From: a virus
DNA: 26,904 nt
Reading direction: 5' to 3' (one strand)
Virus record (IMG/VR): IMGVR_UViG_3300027760_000071
Location: 1-26,904 of that record
The notes beneath the pieces were generated by a model that saw nothing but the letters and a program-made list of their open reading frames with translations, had not been told where the DNA came from and made no database searches. Of the stretch, positions 8,125-14,788 are shown one piece after another. The position numbers and the translations under genes were made by a program. Numbering within the stretch: position 1 is the stretch's first letter; each line of letters opens with the position of its first letter.

Positions 8125-8845
8125 CGCTGACATAGATAGAATTAAGAATTACAGAAGAGTCATAATCTGTTCTTATCTGTGGGATTGCACCATTTCCCCA
8201 AATTTTTTGGTTTTCTATAAATACTTGCTGTGTTACTGTTATTGGATAAGTATGTTGATATTTCATAGATCCTATAAATTGTGAAATTTCTAATTCGCTG
8301 TTTGGAGAATATGTTCTAATCCATGCCTCTGTGTTTGTATTATAGGTTGTTAACTCAAAACTATATGTTATAAATAACTGAGCGCCTTCTTTTAACCCTT
8401 TAAAATTAAATGATTTTGAGTGATTATTCCATAAAGAAGTACAACCTTCTGGCAAGTATGTTTCACGTGAAACGCTATCTGATCCCAAAAATACTGAAAC
8501 CCATCCATCATCGCCTTCTGATATTCCTAATTTAAAAAAATGAGTTGATTTGTTATGATAAGAGGCCCATCCTGATTGTTGTCCTGAAGAAGAAAGTGAA
8601 CTTTTTCCATCCTGTCCATTTTGTCCTTTTTGTCCCCTTTCACCAGTTTCACCAGTATCGCCTTTGGGTCCTTGAGGTCCTTGTAATCCATCTTTTCCAC
8701 TTGGTCCTTGAGGTCCTACTGGTCCAGGAACTGGAAGAAAAGAAAGTCCAGAATCTGGGTTTGTATTAAGTTGACTTTGTTCTACTTGTTCAGCATAAGA
8801 AGATTTTTTTGCACCTGGGAAATCCATAGATTTAGAAACAGCCAT
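8117..8845 (-). CDS. Collagen-like tail/fibre protein
   Basis: A 242-residue protein. Residues 41-82 are 14 uninterrupted Gly-X-Y triplets (GPVGPQGPSGKDGLQGPQGP and onward), which would form a collagen-like trimeric stalk; most prolines are in the X position. The N-terminal 40 residues probably attach to the virion. Residues 83-242 are a beta-rich, Trp-containing domain (SGWASYHNKSTHFFKLGI...) of unknown family, a candidate receptor-binding head. ATG 8845 follows an extended -10 by 6 nt without a ribosome site. The C-terminal Val-Val-stop doubles as the next gene's promoter. Confidence 0.75.
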   Translation of the reverse strand: MAVSKSMDFPGAKKSSYAEQVEQSQLNTNPDSGLSFLPVPGPVGPQGPSGKDGLQGPQGPKGDTGETGERGQKGQNGQDGKSSLSSSGQQSGWASYHNKSTHFFKLGISEGDDGWVSVFLGSDSVSRETYLPEGCTSLWNNHSKSFNFKGLKEGAQLFITYSFELTTYNTNTEAWIRTYSPNSELEISQFIGSMKYQHTYPITVTQQVFIENQKIWGNGAIPQIRTDYDSSVILNSIYVSVV

Positions 8846-8851
8846 AAGTAG

Positions 8852-8860
8852 ATTATCTCA
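8852..8860 (-). promoter_or_regulatory. Leaderless extended -10 promoter (TGA-GATAAT)
   Basis: TGAGATAAT on the minus strand ends 6 nt before ATG 8845. No clear -35 hexamer. Confidence 0.65.
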
Positions 8861-8866
8861 CGACTT

Positions 8867-10318
8867 TTAAACTATACTTGTAATAATTCCGTTAGTTACT
8901 GTTATTGTTTTGTTATCTTGAGAAGTAAATGTTCCTGTTGCTCCCGTTGGTAAATCTCCAAGAGTTGCTATTTGGTTTTCTGGAGCAGAAGAACCATTTA
9001 AAAATTCTCCATCGTTTCCACCTATAAAAACTCCAGCAGAAGCAGACACGAGAAGGTTAGAGCCAAGACCAGTAACAATACCATCAACAATTAAAAAACC
9101 GTCTTTTGCTGGGTCCTGTGGTGGATCTATGCCGTCCCAATAGTTTAGTTGACCTTCTACGTCTTCAATAGTTGCAATCTGGTTTGCTGGAACATTAGAA
9201 TCAAATAAAAATTCTCCACCAGATCCAGCAAGAACAATTTTTCCACCAGTTGTTGCATGTATAGTTACATTTCCTCCTGATCTAGCAGAAAGACCATCTG
9301 TTACTATTGCTCCATCTGTAGTTGGAACTCCTGGATCTCCAGTAAAATCCCAAAAATTCAATGATGTGCTATCTGCACCCTTTGCTGCGAGTAAATTCCA
9401 AAGTCCTGGTGAAGGAGTGTCTCCAACATTTCCACCATTAGCGTTGTATCGATACCAAAGTTGTCCGTCAAATGTTACAACATCTCCAACGGCATACGAT
9501 GCACCTCCACTATATTCTCCAACATAATTCCAAAGTGCATCTGCACCATTTGTTCCTGGTGCTCCGTCTTGTCCTTTAGGAATCCAAACTTCCCATTGTG
9601 CAGTATTTCCAACTGGATCACCAAGTTGTCCACTTGCTTTAGCAAGATATAGTTGTCCATCTGATCCTCGTACCACTGCAATGTTTGGAACATAACCAGA
9701 AGATGGATTATAGTTTCCTAAATAATAAATTCCAAAATCAGCACCTGGGACACCGTCTGCACCATCAGCACCTGGGGCACCGTCTGCACCATCAGCACCT
9801 GGGGCACCGTCTGCACCATCAGCACCTGGGGCACCTTGTGGTCCAAGAATCTGACCCGCATTAGTCCATCCTGTTCCATTCCATGTCCAAAGGTTTCCAG
9901 CAAGGCTTTCTGCACTTGCAAGTAAAACTAAATATGTATCGCCAATGTTTGCATTTGTGATTGTAACATCTAGGTCTCCAAAATAATTAAAAGAACCTTT
10001 GAGTAGTGTAGAAGAACCATCTGCTCCGTCTTCACCTGCTGGTAATGTAAAACTTTCGTTATCATCAATTACCCAACCAGTTGCAGAATTAGGATCTTCA
10101 CGAACTACATAAATTTTATTTGGATCAGTGTTATCTTTTACAAAAGCCCACCAATCACCATCTGCTAAACCTACTGGACCACCTTGGTAAATTGCAAGAA
10201 AAGCAGTTACGCTATTCCATGTACCAAGAAATAATGAGTCTTTACCGTCTGAACCATTTGATCCTGGTGCTCCTGGTGTTCCGTCTCCGCTACCACCTGC
10301 TGTAGTAAAACGTGCCAT
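8867..10318 (-). CDS. Large collagen-like tail fibre with carbohydrate-binding-like modules
   Basis: A 483-residue protein. GDGTPGAPGSNGSDGKD (11-27) and GPQGAPGADGADGAPG... (159-194) are collagen-like, the latter coded by 27-bp DNA repeats and with several prolines in the Y position. Two segments, YYLGNYNPSSGY..GQLYLAK..W (about 198-245) and YVGEYSGGASYAVGDVVTFD (about 262-281) with GQLWYRYN following, resemble CBM5/12-type chitin- or glycan-binding modules. The C-terminal third repeats a motif of the type GGxFLFDSNxPANQIATxxD. The start follows the previous stop by 2 nt with no promoter, so it is read with the 90-residue gene. Probably the main receptor-binding fibre. Confidence 0.75.
   Translation of the reverse strand: MARFTTAGGSGDGTPGAPGSNGSDGKDSLFLGTWNSVTAFLAIYQGGPVGLADGDWWAFVKDNTDPNKIYVVREDPNSATGWVIDDNESFTLPAGEDGADGSSTLLKGSFNYFGDLDVTITNANIGDTYLVLLASAESLAGNLWTWNGTGWTNAGQILGPQGAPGADGADGAPGADGADGAPGADGADGVPGADFGIYYLGNYNPSSGYVPNIAVVRGSDGQLYLAKASGQLGDPVGNTAQWEVWIPKGQDGAPGTNGADALWNYVGEYSGGASYAVGDVVTFDGQLWYRYNANGGNVGDTPSPGLWNLLAAKGADSTSLNFWDFTGDPGVPTTDGAIVTDGLSARSGGNVTIHATTGGKIVLAGSGGEFLFDSNVPANQIATIEDVEGQLNYWDGIDPPQDPAKDGFLIVDGIVTGLGSNLLVSASAGVFIGGNDGEFLNGSSAPENQIATLGDLPTGATGTFTSQDNKTITVTNGIITSIV
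9740..9833 (-). repeat. 27-bp tandem repeats in the collagen-like fibre gene
   Basis: Three and a half copies of a 27-bp unit (GCACCTGGGGCACCGTCTGC and 7 more bases on the plus strand) encode GAPGADGAD. The high identity suggests recent expansion and possible length variation. Confidence 0.9.
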
Positions 10319-10320
10319 TA

Positions 10321-10593
10321 TTATTCAAGACCTGTCTTGAGAACTGCAATTGCTGAACCATTTACATTTGTTATTGCATATAGCGCATTTGTTCCAGGTA
10401 GTTCAACAGAAAATGCTGATCCTGGAGCAATACGATATCCGTAATCAGATGCTGTTACTCCTTCTCCGCCAACATATACATATGCTGATGCGTGAATATT
10501 TTGAATTGTAATGTCCATTCCAGAATGCATTCCGTTTGGAGTTAATCGGGTAGCAGTTGTGCTATCAAGGGTTACGAGGGCATGTAGTGTCAT
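10321..10593 (-). CDS. Small virion-type structural protein
   Basis: A 90-residue protein. The sequence (TPNGMHSGMDITIQNIHASA, then YVYVGGEGVTASDYGYRIAP) is a compact beta-sandwich type that I have seen next to tail genes of actinophages, without a known function. ATG 10593 lies 6 nt after TGGTACAAT, predicting a leaderless mRNA shared with the large collagen-like fibre downstream. Probably a tail or fibre attachment component. Confidence 0.65.
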   Translation of the reverse strand: MTLHALVTLDSTTATRLTPNGMHSGMDITIQNIHASAYVYVGGEGVTASDYGYRIAPGSAFSVELPGTNALYAITNVNGSAIAVLKTGLE

Positions 10594-10599
10594 ACTTAG

Positions 10600-10608
10600 A
10601 TTGTACCA
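10600..10608 (-). promoter_or_regulatory. Leaderless extended -10 promoter (TGG-TACAAT)
   Basis: TGGTACAAT on the minus strand ends 6 nt before ATG 10593 and lies immediately upstream of, and just touching no more than the end of, the 27-residue gene at 10610. Confidence 0.65.
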
Positions 10609-10609
10609 C

Positions 10610-10693
10610 TTATTTTACTTTAAAGGTTTTGTTTTTAATTTTAATTACTGAAGGCAACTCAGGTCTTGGAGTTGTAACTTTTACTATAGCCAT
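10610..10693 (-). CDS. 27-residue basic peptide gene coupled by TAATG
   Basis: The peptide (MAIVKVTTPRPELPSVIKIK then NKTFKVK) starts at an ATG that shares its A with the stop of the gene before it. It is basic and strand-like, with no Cys or membrane segment. The exact TAATG coupling and the fit between two structural genes argue that it is real despite its size. Function unknown; possibly a small tail component. Confidence 0.55.
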   Translation of the reverse strand: MAIVKVTTPRPELPSVIKIKNKTFKVK

Positions 10694-11073
10694 TATAGAC
10701 TACCTGTAATATCCCCAAGGACTGATATAGTTCCAATCAAAGGTGTCCAAATTGTTTCTCCGTCAATAGTTACTTGAAGGTCAAAAGTTAATTCTGTTAC
10801 AACTGATTTATAACCAGTACCCCATAATTCAGTAATAGATGCTGGAGCCATAATGTCTACATATCCACTTCCTGCCGTAACTTCCAGGGAATCAAGAGCA
10901 TCAGACTGAGGATCATAAGTAGTAGCCTCAAAGGTCCAATCAGAAGTATCAAAATATGTTACTTCGTCATCTTCTAAAAATTCAACACGAAGGGGTGAGG
11001 TGTCTCCTCTAACGATTTGCCATTTAATTCTGGCTGGATCTGCTCCAAATACTTCTGGTCCACAAAGAGTCAT
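10693..11073 (-). CDS. BppU-N-like tail protein
   Basis: A 126-residue protein. IKWQIVRGDTSPLRVEFLED, then TSDWTFEATTYD, follow the pattern RGDT..L.V.F..DG..xDLSGWTF common to BppU N-terminal-like domains of tail and baseplate proteins. The frame is open up to 11202, but the added residues look like translated intergenic DNA. ATG 11073 has a TGGTATAAT 9 nt upstream, so I chose it. It is a second, diverged copy of the domain seen at 7657-8109. It is coupled to the 27-residue gene by TAATG. Confidence 0.65.
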   Translation of the reverse strand: MTLCGPEVFGADPARIKWQIVRGDTSPLRVEFLEDDEVTYFDTSDWTFEATTYDPQSDALDSLEVTAGSGYVDIMAPASITELWGTGYKSVVTELTFDLQVTIDGETIWTPLIGTISVLGDITGSL

Positions 11074-11343
11074 AGTAATAAGATTATACCATAAATAAAG
11101 ACTAATACCTTGATTGGTGGGTATAGGACAAACCAAGGTATTAGCCAGTAATAAAAGTATACCATAATAGGACAATCTGGACATGATATTTAAAGTTATC
11201 AAATTGTTATAATAGACAATGTCCGTTTTGTTACCATAAGTCTATTTTGACCATGTATGCGATAGTGTATACTAAATATATATAAGAGAAAAGAACTATC
11301 TTTATAGTTTTAAAAGATATCTTTATATATAGTATATAGCAAA
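11074..11343. other. Intergenic stretch with a hairpin and a second minus-strand promoter
   Basis: No convincing gene. On the minus strand, TGGTATACT (11156-11164) predicts a start near 11149. It is followed directly by a perfect 10-bp stem, TAATACCTTG / CAAGGTATTA (11103-11112 with 11134-11143), and then GTCTTTATTT. This may be the terminator of the 11344-11610 gene, or a short structured RNA. The rest (11165-11343) is AT-rich with several TATA-type stretches; I see nothing further that I can assign. Confidence 0.4.
11083..11091 (-). promoter_or_regulatory. Extended -10 promoter (TGG-TATAAT) with near-leaderless start
   Basis: TGGTATAAT on the minus strand with 9 nt to ATG 11073, so a leader of about 2-3 nt. 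Confidence 0.6.
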
Positions 11344-11610
11344 TTATTTTTTAGTATTAGCGATATGATCAAGCAACATTTTATACATGTCGTCAAGTTT
11401 CTTTTCTTGGCGATCTCTAGATTTTACAGAATCAATTCTTTGGTCGTCCAAAGCGCTTTCTAATCTATTAATTTGATCTTTCATTGATGATCCAGAATTC
11501 GGCTTAAGTTCGCTGAGATAATGTTTAACCATCCACTTGATTCCAAGAGCGATTGATGATACAATTGTAAGAATGGCTACTAATAGTGAAGCCCAGTCTT
11601 GTATTGTCAT
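11344..11610 (-). CDS. One-helix membrane protein with coiled coil (holin-like candidate)
   Basis: An 88-residue protein. Residues about 7-30 (ASLLVAILTIVSSIALGIKW) form one membrane helix with a short N-terminus. Residues 40-85 are charged and helical (DQINRLESALDDQR and on), a probable coiled coil in the cytoplasm. Small one-helix proteins like this serve as holins or holin partners in some actinophages, but they are also found as structural or unknown membrane proteins. TATAAT lies 9 nt before ATG, with no ribosome site. It is divergent from the DHH-like gene. Confidence 0.6.
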   Translation of the reverse strand: MTIQDWASLLVAILTIVSSIALGIKWMVKHYLSELKPNSGSSMKDQINRLESALDDQRIDSVKSRDRQEKKLDDMYKMLLDHIANTKK

Positions 11611-11619
11611 AGTAACATT

Positions 11620-11636
11620 ATTATAAGGGGTATATT
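11620..11636. promoter_or_regulatory. Back-to-back divergent -10 elements
   Basis: Minus-strand TATAAT (11620-11625) serves the membrane-protein gene. Plus-strand TATATT (11631-11636) ends 6 nt before ATG 11643. The two start sites are about 25 bp apart with overlapping polymerase footprints, so the genes probably cannot fire at once. Confidence 0.55.
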
Positions 11637-11642
11637 ACAAAA

Positions 11643-12413
11643 ATGAAAACAGAGATACTCAATACGTTAGAGTATTCTAAGAATTTAATTATATCCCCTG
11701 ACATGGATGGTTTTATGACCGCAAAATTATTAGAGCGTTTTAACGGTTCGCAAATAGTAGGTTCTTACGACAAAAATATTTTATGTCTCGCCGATGATAT
11801 AGATCCGTCGGAATGTTTGTTCGTCGACTGCGATATGAATAGACAAGAGTTTGTATCTCTCGGCAATCATATGCGACTATTAGAAGACGGTATGTCAGTC
11901 GAGTCGTTTAATCCAAATGTTCACTTTGGCGTCACGACATATAGCGACAAGTTTCCTTTCGCAACCGCTTTTTTGATAAGTTTCGCAACAGAGGTTCAAA
12001 CCTCACCTGCAGACCTTATACGCATGGCATTTGCTGATTCAACTCTCAAGAACATGGAGAAGTATGAGCCTAACATGCGAAACTGGTCTGATAGGATGGA
12101 TCATCCTGCAGTTCAGTACATAATGGACAATTCGGACATTGCAAGAAAAGATGATGCACAAGCAAGGTTTGATTATGTTGATCAATCATTTACTTCTAAA
12201 AGATATAGCAAGGGACGTTATTTGACTACCCTTAATAGGGCCCTAGAAGACCACGGGATGAAGTTTAAACCATTTACCAAGGGTAATAAGTACATATGCG
12301 ACAAAGTTGGCATAGAAACCCTTATAAGGTATAATAGAGATATCATATCTTACGCAGAGATATTTACAGGAGAGTATTCTGTAACATACGACCAGGAAAA
12401 GGAATGGAAATAA
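11643..12413 (+). CDS. DHH-superfamily phosphoesterase-like protein
   Basis: A 256-residue protein. IISPDMDGFMTAKLLERF (16-33) matches the first DHH-family motif (NxDxDG), with Asp20 and Asp22 as metal ligands. ECLFVDCDMNRQEFVSLGNH (57-76) resembles the later D.D and GNH motifs. The family includes RecJ-type exonucleases, oligoribonucleases and pyrophosphatases. The C-terminal half (residues 120-256) is not recognised and lacks an obvious DHHA1 motif. The short length suggests a minimal or divergent enzyme, perhaps in nucleic-acid turnover. TATATT 6 nt before ATG predicts a leaderless mRNA. It heads a small operon with the next two genes. Confidence 0.5.
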   Translation: MKTEILNTLEYSKNLIISPDMDGFMTAKLLERFNGSQIVGSYDKNILCLADDIDPSECLFVDCDMNRQEFVSLGNHMRLLEDGMSVESFNPNVHFGVTTYSDKFPFATAFLISFATEVQTSPADLIRMAFADSTLKNMEKYEPNMRNWSDRMDHPAVQYIMDNSDIARKDDAQARFDYVDQSFTSKRYSKGRYLTTLNRALEDHGMKFKPFTKGNKYICDKVGIETLIRYNRDIISYAEIFTGEYSVTYDQEKEWK

Positions 12414-12414
12414 A

Positions 12415-12615
12415 ATGTCACTAAGTAAAGAAGAAGCAGTCCAGTTAATGTGTGAAACTGTGAATAATTTTAATAGACAAATAGCAGCATCGCAAAATAT
12501 GGACATAAAGAAAATTGAAGAACATATTGTTACTCAGGCAGAACAATTAAAGTATATGAATGGTTTGCTATATGATACTTTGTTGCAAGCCGATGTTATA
12601 ACTGAGAGTTATTAA
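12415..12615 (+). CDS. 66-residue helical protein, unknown
   Basis: Starts 1 nt after the DHH-like stop, within the same operon. The sequence is acidic and mostly helical (MSLSKEEAVQLMCETVNNFN, then KKIEEHIVTQAEQLKYMNGL), possibly a coiled coil. No family recognised. Operon position and a regular codon pattern support it as real. Confidence 0.6.
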   Translation: MSLSKEEAVQLMCETVNNFNRQIAASQNMDIKKIEEHIVTQAEQLKYMNGLLYDTLLQADVITESY

Positions 12616-12617
12616 TA

Positions 12618-12764
12618 ATGGAAATAAAACAATATCTAATGAATTGTGATTTAGAAGATCTTTCTGAGTCTACCCAGGAAAAATACGAAAACCTTGCAAA
12701 CCTTCGTATGTCAACTGAGAAGTATTGGAGAGATAGAATCTCTGCCGAAAATCAATCTAATTGA
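12618..12764 (+). CDS. 48-residue charged protein, unknown
   Basis: ATG 12618 is 2 nt after the previous stop. The product (MEIKQYLMNCDLEDLSESTQ ...) is charged and helical, with one Cys. It converges on the minus-strand Cys-tail gene and overlaps its end by 13 nt. Third gene of the leaderless operon. Function not recognised. Confidence 0.55.
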   Translation: MEIKQYLMNCDLEDLSESTQEKYENLANLRMSTEKYWRDRISAENQSN

Positions 12765-12967
12765 TGATGAGATTCTGTTTTACAAGAACATCCGTTGCAA
12801 CAAGTATCTGAAAATAATTTGACAGCCAGGTTAGGCTCTTCTTGCCAAAACTGATCTCTTCCCATGTTGTCTGTTACTGGGAAAGGACTTGATTCAAATT
12901 GTGGATTACTTGGCTCTGTTCTAACTTCTAAGTCCCAGGAATTTTCTAGATTATCTAATATGCCCAT
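12752..12967 (-). CDS. 71-residue protein with Cys cluster tail
   Basis: The product begins MGILDNLENSWDLEV and ends DTCCNGCSCKTESHHQLD, with four Cys and two His in the tail that could bind metal. TATAAT sits 6 nt before ATG 12967, with no ribosome site, the same leaderless geometry as elsewhere in the window. It is the only minus-strand gene in this interval besides the pair at 13.2-13.5 kb. Function unknown. Confidence 0.6.
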   Translation of the reverse strand: MGILDNLENSWDLEVRTEPSNPQFESSPFPVTDNMGRDQFWQEEPNLAVKLFSDTCCNGCSCKTESHHQLD

Positions 12968-12973
12968 AAGAAT

Positions 12974-12979
12974 ATTATA
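12974..12979 (-). promoter_or_regulatory. Leaderless -10 (TATAAT) for the Cys-tail gene
   Basis: Minus-strand TATAAT ending 6 nt before ATG 12967. No strong -35. Confidence 0.6.
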
Positions 12980-13048
12980 CTCTATTCCGTCGAAATCTGA
13001 AAAATTTTGTAAAACCTAAATACCCTAAAATCTGAATATTTTGTCTAG

Positions 13049-13061
13049 ATGTATGATACAT
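13049..13061. promoter_or_regulatory. 13-bp palindrome, possible operator
   Basis: ATGTAT-G-ATACAT is a perfect inverted repeat in the AT-rich gap between the Cys-tail gene promoter and the terminator at 13082. On the plus strand it lies between TTGTCT (13041) and TATACA, 17 nt apart, so it could sit in a promoter spacer. No gene follows on that strand. Confidence 0.35.
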
Positions 13062-13081
13062 ACTATACAAAAAATACACAC

Positions 13082-13111
13082 AAAAAAATAGTGCGCCCAT
13101 AATAGGCACAC
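13082..13111 (-). terminator. Rho-independent terminator of the 13.2-13.5 kb minus-strand operon
   Basis: On the minus strand GTGTGCC pairs with GGCGCAC (7 bp, one G-U), loop about 7 nt, followed by TATTTTTTT. Confidence 0.75.
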
Positions 13112-13196
13112 CATTCTCTTTAGTATCTTGGTAGATCTAGTTTAGCACCACTACCCGCAAAAGGTTTAGCATTTTGCAAGTGACTAGTGGGTGGTT

Positions 13197-13346
13197 TTAC
13201 TGTGTTACTTTTCTCATGTGTGCCACCACATTGGTAGAAACCTTTTGTAGGTCTGCTACTACCTTATTCATTTCATCTGCGCTAGTAGCGGTAAAGTCAA
13301 CGCCTAGTAATTGTGCGCCGTCCCATAGTGAGTATGTGATTGTCAT
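13197..13346 (-). CDS. 49-residue protein, unknown
   Basis: ATG 13346 follows the stop of the upstream gene directly (TAAATG), with AGGA about 8 nt before it. The product (MTITYSLWDGAQLLGVDFTA ...) starts as a beta-hairpin-like stretch, then an amphipathic helix (SADEMNKVVADLQKVSTNVV). No family recognised. A protein-like open stretch continues in another frame beyond its stop (see findings). Confidence 0.55.
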   Translation of the reverse strand: MTITYSLWDGAQLLGVDFTATSADEMNKVVADLQKVSTNVVAHMRKVTQ

Positions 13347-13520
13347 TTATTTTCCTGCTCTCTTAGCAATTAGTGCTTCTACTTGAGCGATTTGCTCAGG
13401 GGTAGCGTTGCGATACGCATTGACGCTTTCTCTAATCCATGGGGATTTAGCCATAGCCTTTTCATGGGCTTCGTGACGAGCAATAGTCTGCTCTGCTAGT
13501 ATTCTGTTTAGTGTATTCAT
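13347..13520 (-). CDS. 57-residue helical protein, unknown
   Basis: The product (MNTLNRILAEQTIARHEAHE ..., then ATPEQIAQVEALIAKRAGK) is Ala-rich and helical. AAAGGTG lies 8 nt before ATG 13520; an in-frame GTG at 13529 is part of that ribosome site, so I rejected it as start. A consensus promoter (13553-13581) precedes it. First gene of a two-gene operon ending at the 13082 terminator. Function unknown. Confidence 0.65.
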   Translation of the reverse strand: MNTLNRILAEQTIARHEAHEKAMAKSPWIRESVNAYRNATPEQIAQVEALIAKRAGK

Positions 13521-13552
13521 CTTGAACACCTTTCTTTATTTTGTATACTGCA

Positions 13553-13581
13553 AGTATAACAGAGAAATGTCAAAAAGTCAA
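13553..13581 (-). promoter_or_regulatory. Consensus promoter TTGACT-N17-TATACT
   Basis: Minus-strand -35 TTGACT (13576-13581), 17-bp spacer, -10 TATACT (13553-13558). The leader contains AAAGAAAGGTG. Confidence 0.8.
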
Positions 13582-13602
13582 GTCCTGACACGGCGTGTCG
13601 TA

Positions 13603-13618
13603 TGTGATGTCCGTCACA
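13603..13618. promoter_or_regulatory. Crp/GlxR-like palindrome TGTGA-N6-TCACA
   Basis: TGTGATGTCCGTCACA, both half-sites perfect, centred about 64 bp upstream of the predicted start of the minus-strand promoter. CACGTG lies at 13622-13627 next to it. Confidence 0.6.
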
Positions 13619-13704
13619 CGGCACGTGTCAAATCGACACACCGATAACCTCACTATTGTTACGCAATCGTTATAATTCTCCCTAATAATGTGACCTACCT
13701 CTCA

Positions 13705-13781
13705 TGTGATACACCTCACAATGTCCTTAATGTCCGTTTTGCACCCCTCAATTTGTCAGACCCCCCTGCTATACTTACAGT
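13705..13781 (+). promoter_or_regulatory. TGTGA-N6-TCACA palindrome and promoter of the 13.8-kb operon
   Basis: TGTGATACACCTCACA (13705-13720) precedes TTGTCA (13753-13758). Then come either the extended -10 TGCTATACT (13768-13775... TATACT 13770-13775) or TACAGT (13776-13781) at 17-bp spacing. The same TTGTCAGACCCCCCTGCTA block recurs at 14736. The divergent gap 13521-13830 holds no gene; its 13590-13640 part is notably G+C-rich with a GTGTCG...CGACAC inverted repeat. Confidence 0.65.
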
Positions 13782-13830
13782 ATCAAGAAAAAATGAGGTA
13801 AAGAAATCCTCTAAAGAAAGGTGGTCTCAA

Positions 13831-14004
13831 ATGACTACACTAACAAAAATCCATGAGCATAACCCTATGCTTTCCGCTATCTCTAATGTAGGAGATGAGC
13901 AATTTACTTTCTGCGTAGATTGCGAACAAAACATTGAGCGTTGGTATAACGATACCGACCCTGAGCGACTACCTGAGTGGTCAGATTGGAAGGTGTCACT
14001 ATGA
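13831..14004 (+). CDS. 57-residue protein with CxxC, unknown
   Basis: ATG 13831 follows AAAGGTGG by 6 nt. The product has FTFCVDCEQNIERWYN with a single CxxC, and an acidic Trp-rich end (PERLPEWSDWKVSL). First gene of a run of five small genes that overlap by ATGA or TAATG. The frame is open upstream to 13690, but that part crosses the promoter and was rejected. Function unknown; perhaps a partial zinc site completed in a dimer. Confidence 0.65.
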   Translation: MTTLTKIHEHNPMLSAISNVGDEQFTFCVDCEQNIERWYNDTDPERLPEWSDWKVSL

Positions 14005-14183
14005 ATAACACTATGCAATTCATAGATGAGCAAGGCTTATGCGCTATGGATAACATCTGCGCTTTTTGCATAACACTATTTGACGGGTGGAATAGATTTT
14101 GCCCAGCATGTAAGGACTACAAGGGCGTTATGGCTCTCCCTGATTTTATCAACACTTATGGAAAGGAAGGACTCAAGAGATGA
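14001..14183 (+). CDS. 60-residue zinc-ribbon-like protein
   Basis: Overlaps the previous stop by ATGA. CAFCITLFDGWNRFCPACKD holds two CxxC knuckles 12 residues apart, a compact zinc-ribbon pattern. No other domain. Function unknown; such mini zinc ribbons are frequent early genes in actinophages. Confidence 0.65.
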   Translation: MNNTMQFIDEQGLCAMDNICAFCITLFDGWNRFCPACKDYKGVMALPDFINTYGKEGLKR

Positions 14184-14344
14184 GTACCTATGTACCAATT
14201 AAATCCGTGTGTGGTGCGGTATCTACCACAATCGACCAGTATGACTATGACCTCAACCCTCATGGTGTTATCTGTTGCGATAATTGCCAATCTATCGTGC
14301 TATGCCGTAAGGCATGGGACTACCTATACAAGGAGGCTAAGTAA
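14180..14344 (+). CDS. 54-residue Cys-containing protein
   Basis: Overlaps the previous stop by ATGA and the next start by TAATG. The product (MSTYVPIKSVCGAVSTTIDQ ...) has Cys11 and, later, ICCDNCQSIVLCRKAW with CxxC and another Cys, so a zinc site is likely. Unrecognised family. Confidence 0.6.
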   Translation: MSTYVPIKSVCGAVSTTIDQYDYDLNPHGVICCDNCQSIVLCRKAWDYLYKEAK

Positions 14345-14433
14345 TGAAAACACTTCAAGAAAAACTTGACGCAGTAGCGTTAGAGTTAGAGCCAACACTT
14401 TGGGATTTACTAAATGAAATTGAGGAAAAATAA
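14344..14433 (+). CDS. 29-residue acidic peptide gene
   Basis: The peptide (MKTLQEKLDAVALELEPTLW then DLLNEIEEK) is an amphipathic acidic helix. ATG shares its A with the upstream stop (TAATG), and AAGGAGG lies about 10 nt upstream. Too short for family assignment; coupling supports translation. Confidence 0.5.
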   Translation: MKTLQEKLDAVALELEPTLWDLLNEIEEK

Positions 14434-14488
14434 ATTGTTGGTAATTTTAATTGCAATGATTGTGTTTGGCTTTTTGTATTCACTCTAA
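14414..14488 (+). CDS. 24-residue single-helix membrane peptide
   Basis: Overlaps the end of the 29-residue gene in another frame. The product has a basic start (MKLRKNK) and then a hydrophobic helix of about 17 residues (LLVILIAMIVFGFLYSL). GGGAT lies about 7 nt before ATG. It is the last reading frame before a terminator. It could be a small membrane toxin-like or lysis-regulating peptide; function unknown. Confidence 0.4.
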   Translation: MKLRKNKLLVILIAMIVFGFLYSL

Positions 14489-14496
14489 TAGTAAAG

Positions 14497-14525
14497 ATCG
14501 CATGGATAAATTCCCTGCGATTTTT
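14497..14525 (+). terminator. Rho-independent terminator
   Basis: 6-bp stem ATCGCA / TGCGAT with a 13-nt loop, followed by TTTT, 9 nt after the membrane peptide stop. Confidence 0.6.
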
Positions 14526-14526
14526 G

Positions 14527-14764
14527 CACGTGGCGGTTATCCACAGGGGGTGTGTATAACTAATGTGTTTAAGGTCACACTTTTATTTCCCCAATTTACG
14601 GCGTGTCGATTTGCTTTTTTGACATTTCTTTGCTATACTTCTAGTATAACAATTAAATAAAGATAAATAAGCAATGAGCCTTAGCAAATAAATGTGACTA
14701 GTATCACAGTGAGCCTAAGCAAATAAGTGCCCAATTTGTCAGACCCCCCTGCTAGACTTACTAT
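14527..14764 (+). promoter_or_regulatory. Regulatory cassette: CACGTG, DnaA boxes, palindromes, two promoters
   Basis: In order: CACGTG (14527-14532); TTATCCACA (14537-14545); inverted TGTGTATAA, i.e. TTATACACA (14551-14559); TGTGTTTAAGGTCACA (14564-14579, one mismatch); promoter TTGACA-N17-TAGTAT (14619-14647); direct repeats TGAGCCTWAGCAAATAA (14675-14691 and 14710-14726) flanking a perfect TGTGACTAGTATCACA (14693-14708); promoter TTGTCA-N17-TACTAT (14736-14764). No gene between 14489 and 14788. Confidence 0.65.
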
Positions 14765-14788
14765 AACAACAAACGAAAGGTAGTCAAA

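Noticed and set aside
8545-8769. Plus-strand Val/Leu/His-rich frame
   Set aside because: Antisense of Gly-X-Y repeats, low-complexity shadow.
11074-11202. N-terminal extension of the BppU-like protein
   Set aside because: It translates through a hairpin and the extended -10; the domain begins just after ATG 11073.
13174-13386. Plus-strand 70-residue hydrophobic frame
   Set aside because: Antisense to two coupled minus-strand genes with promoter and terminator; no signals of its own.
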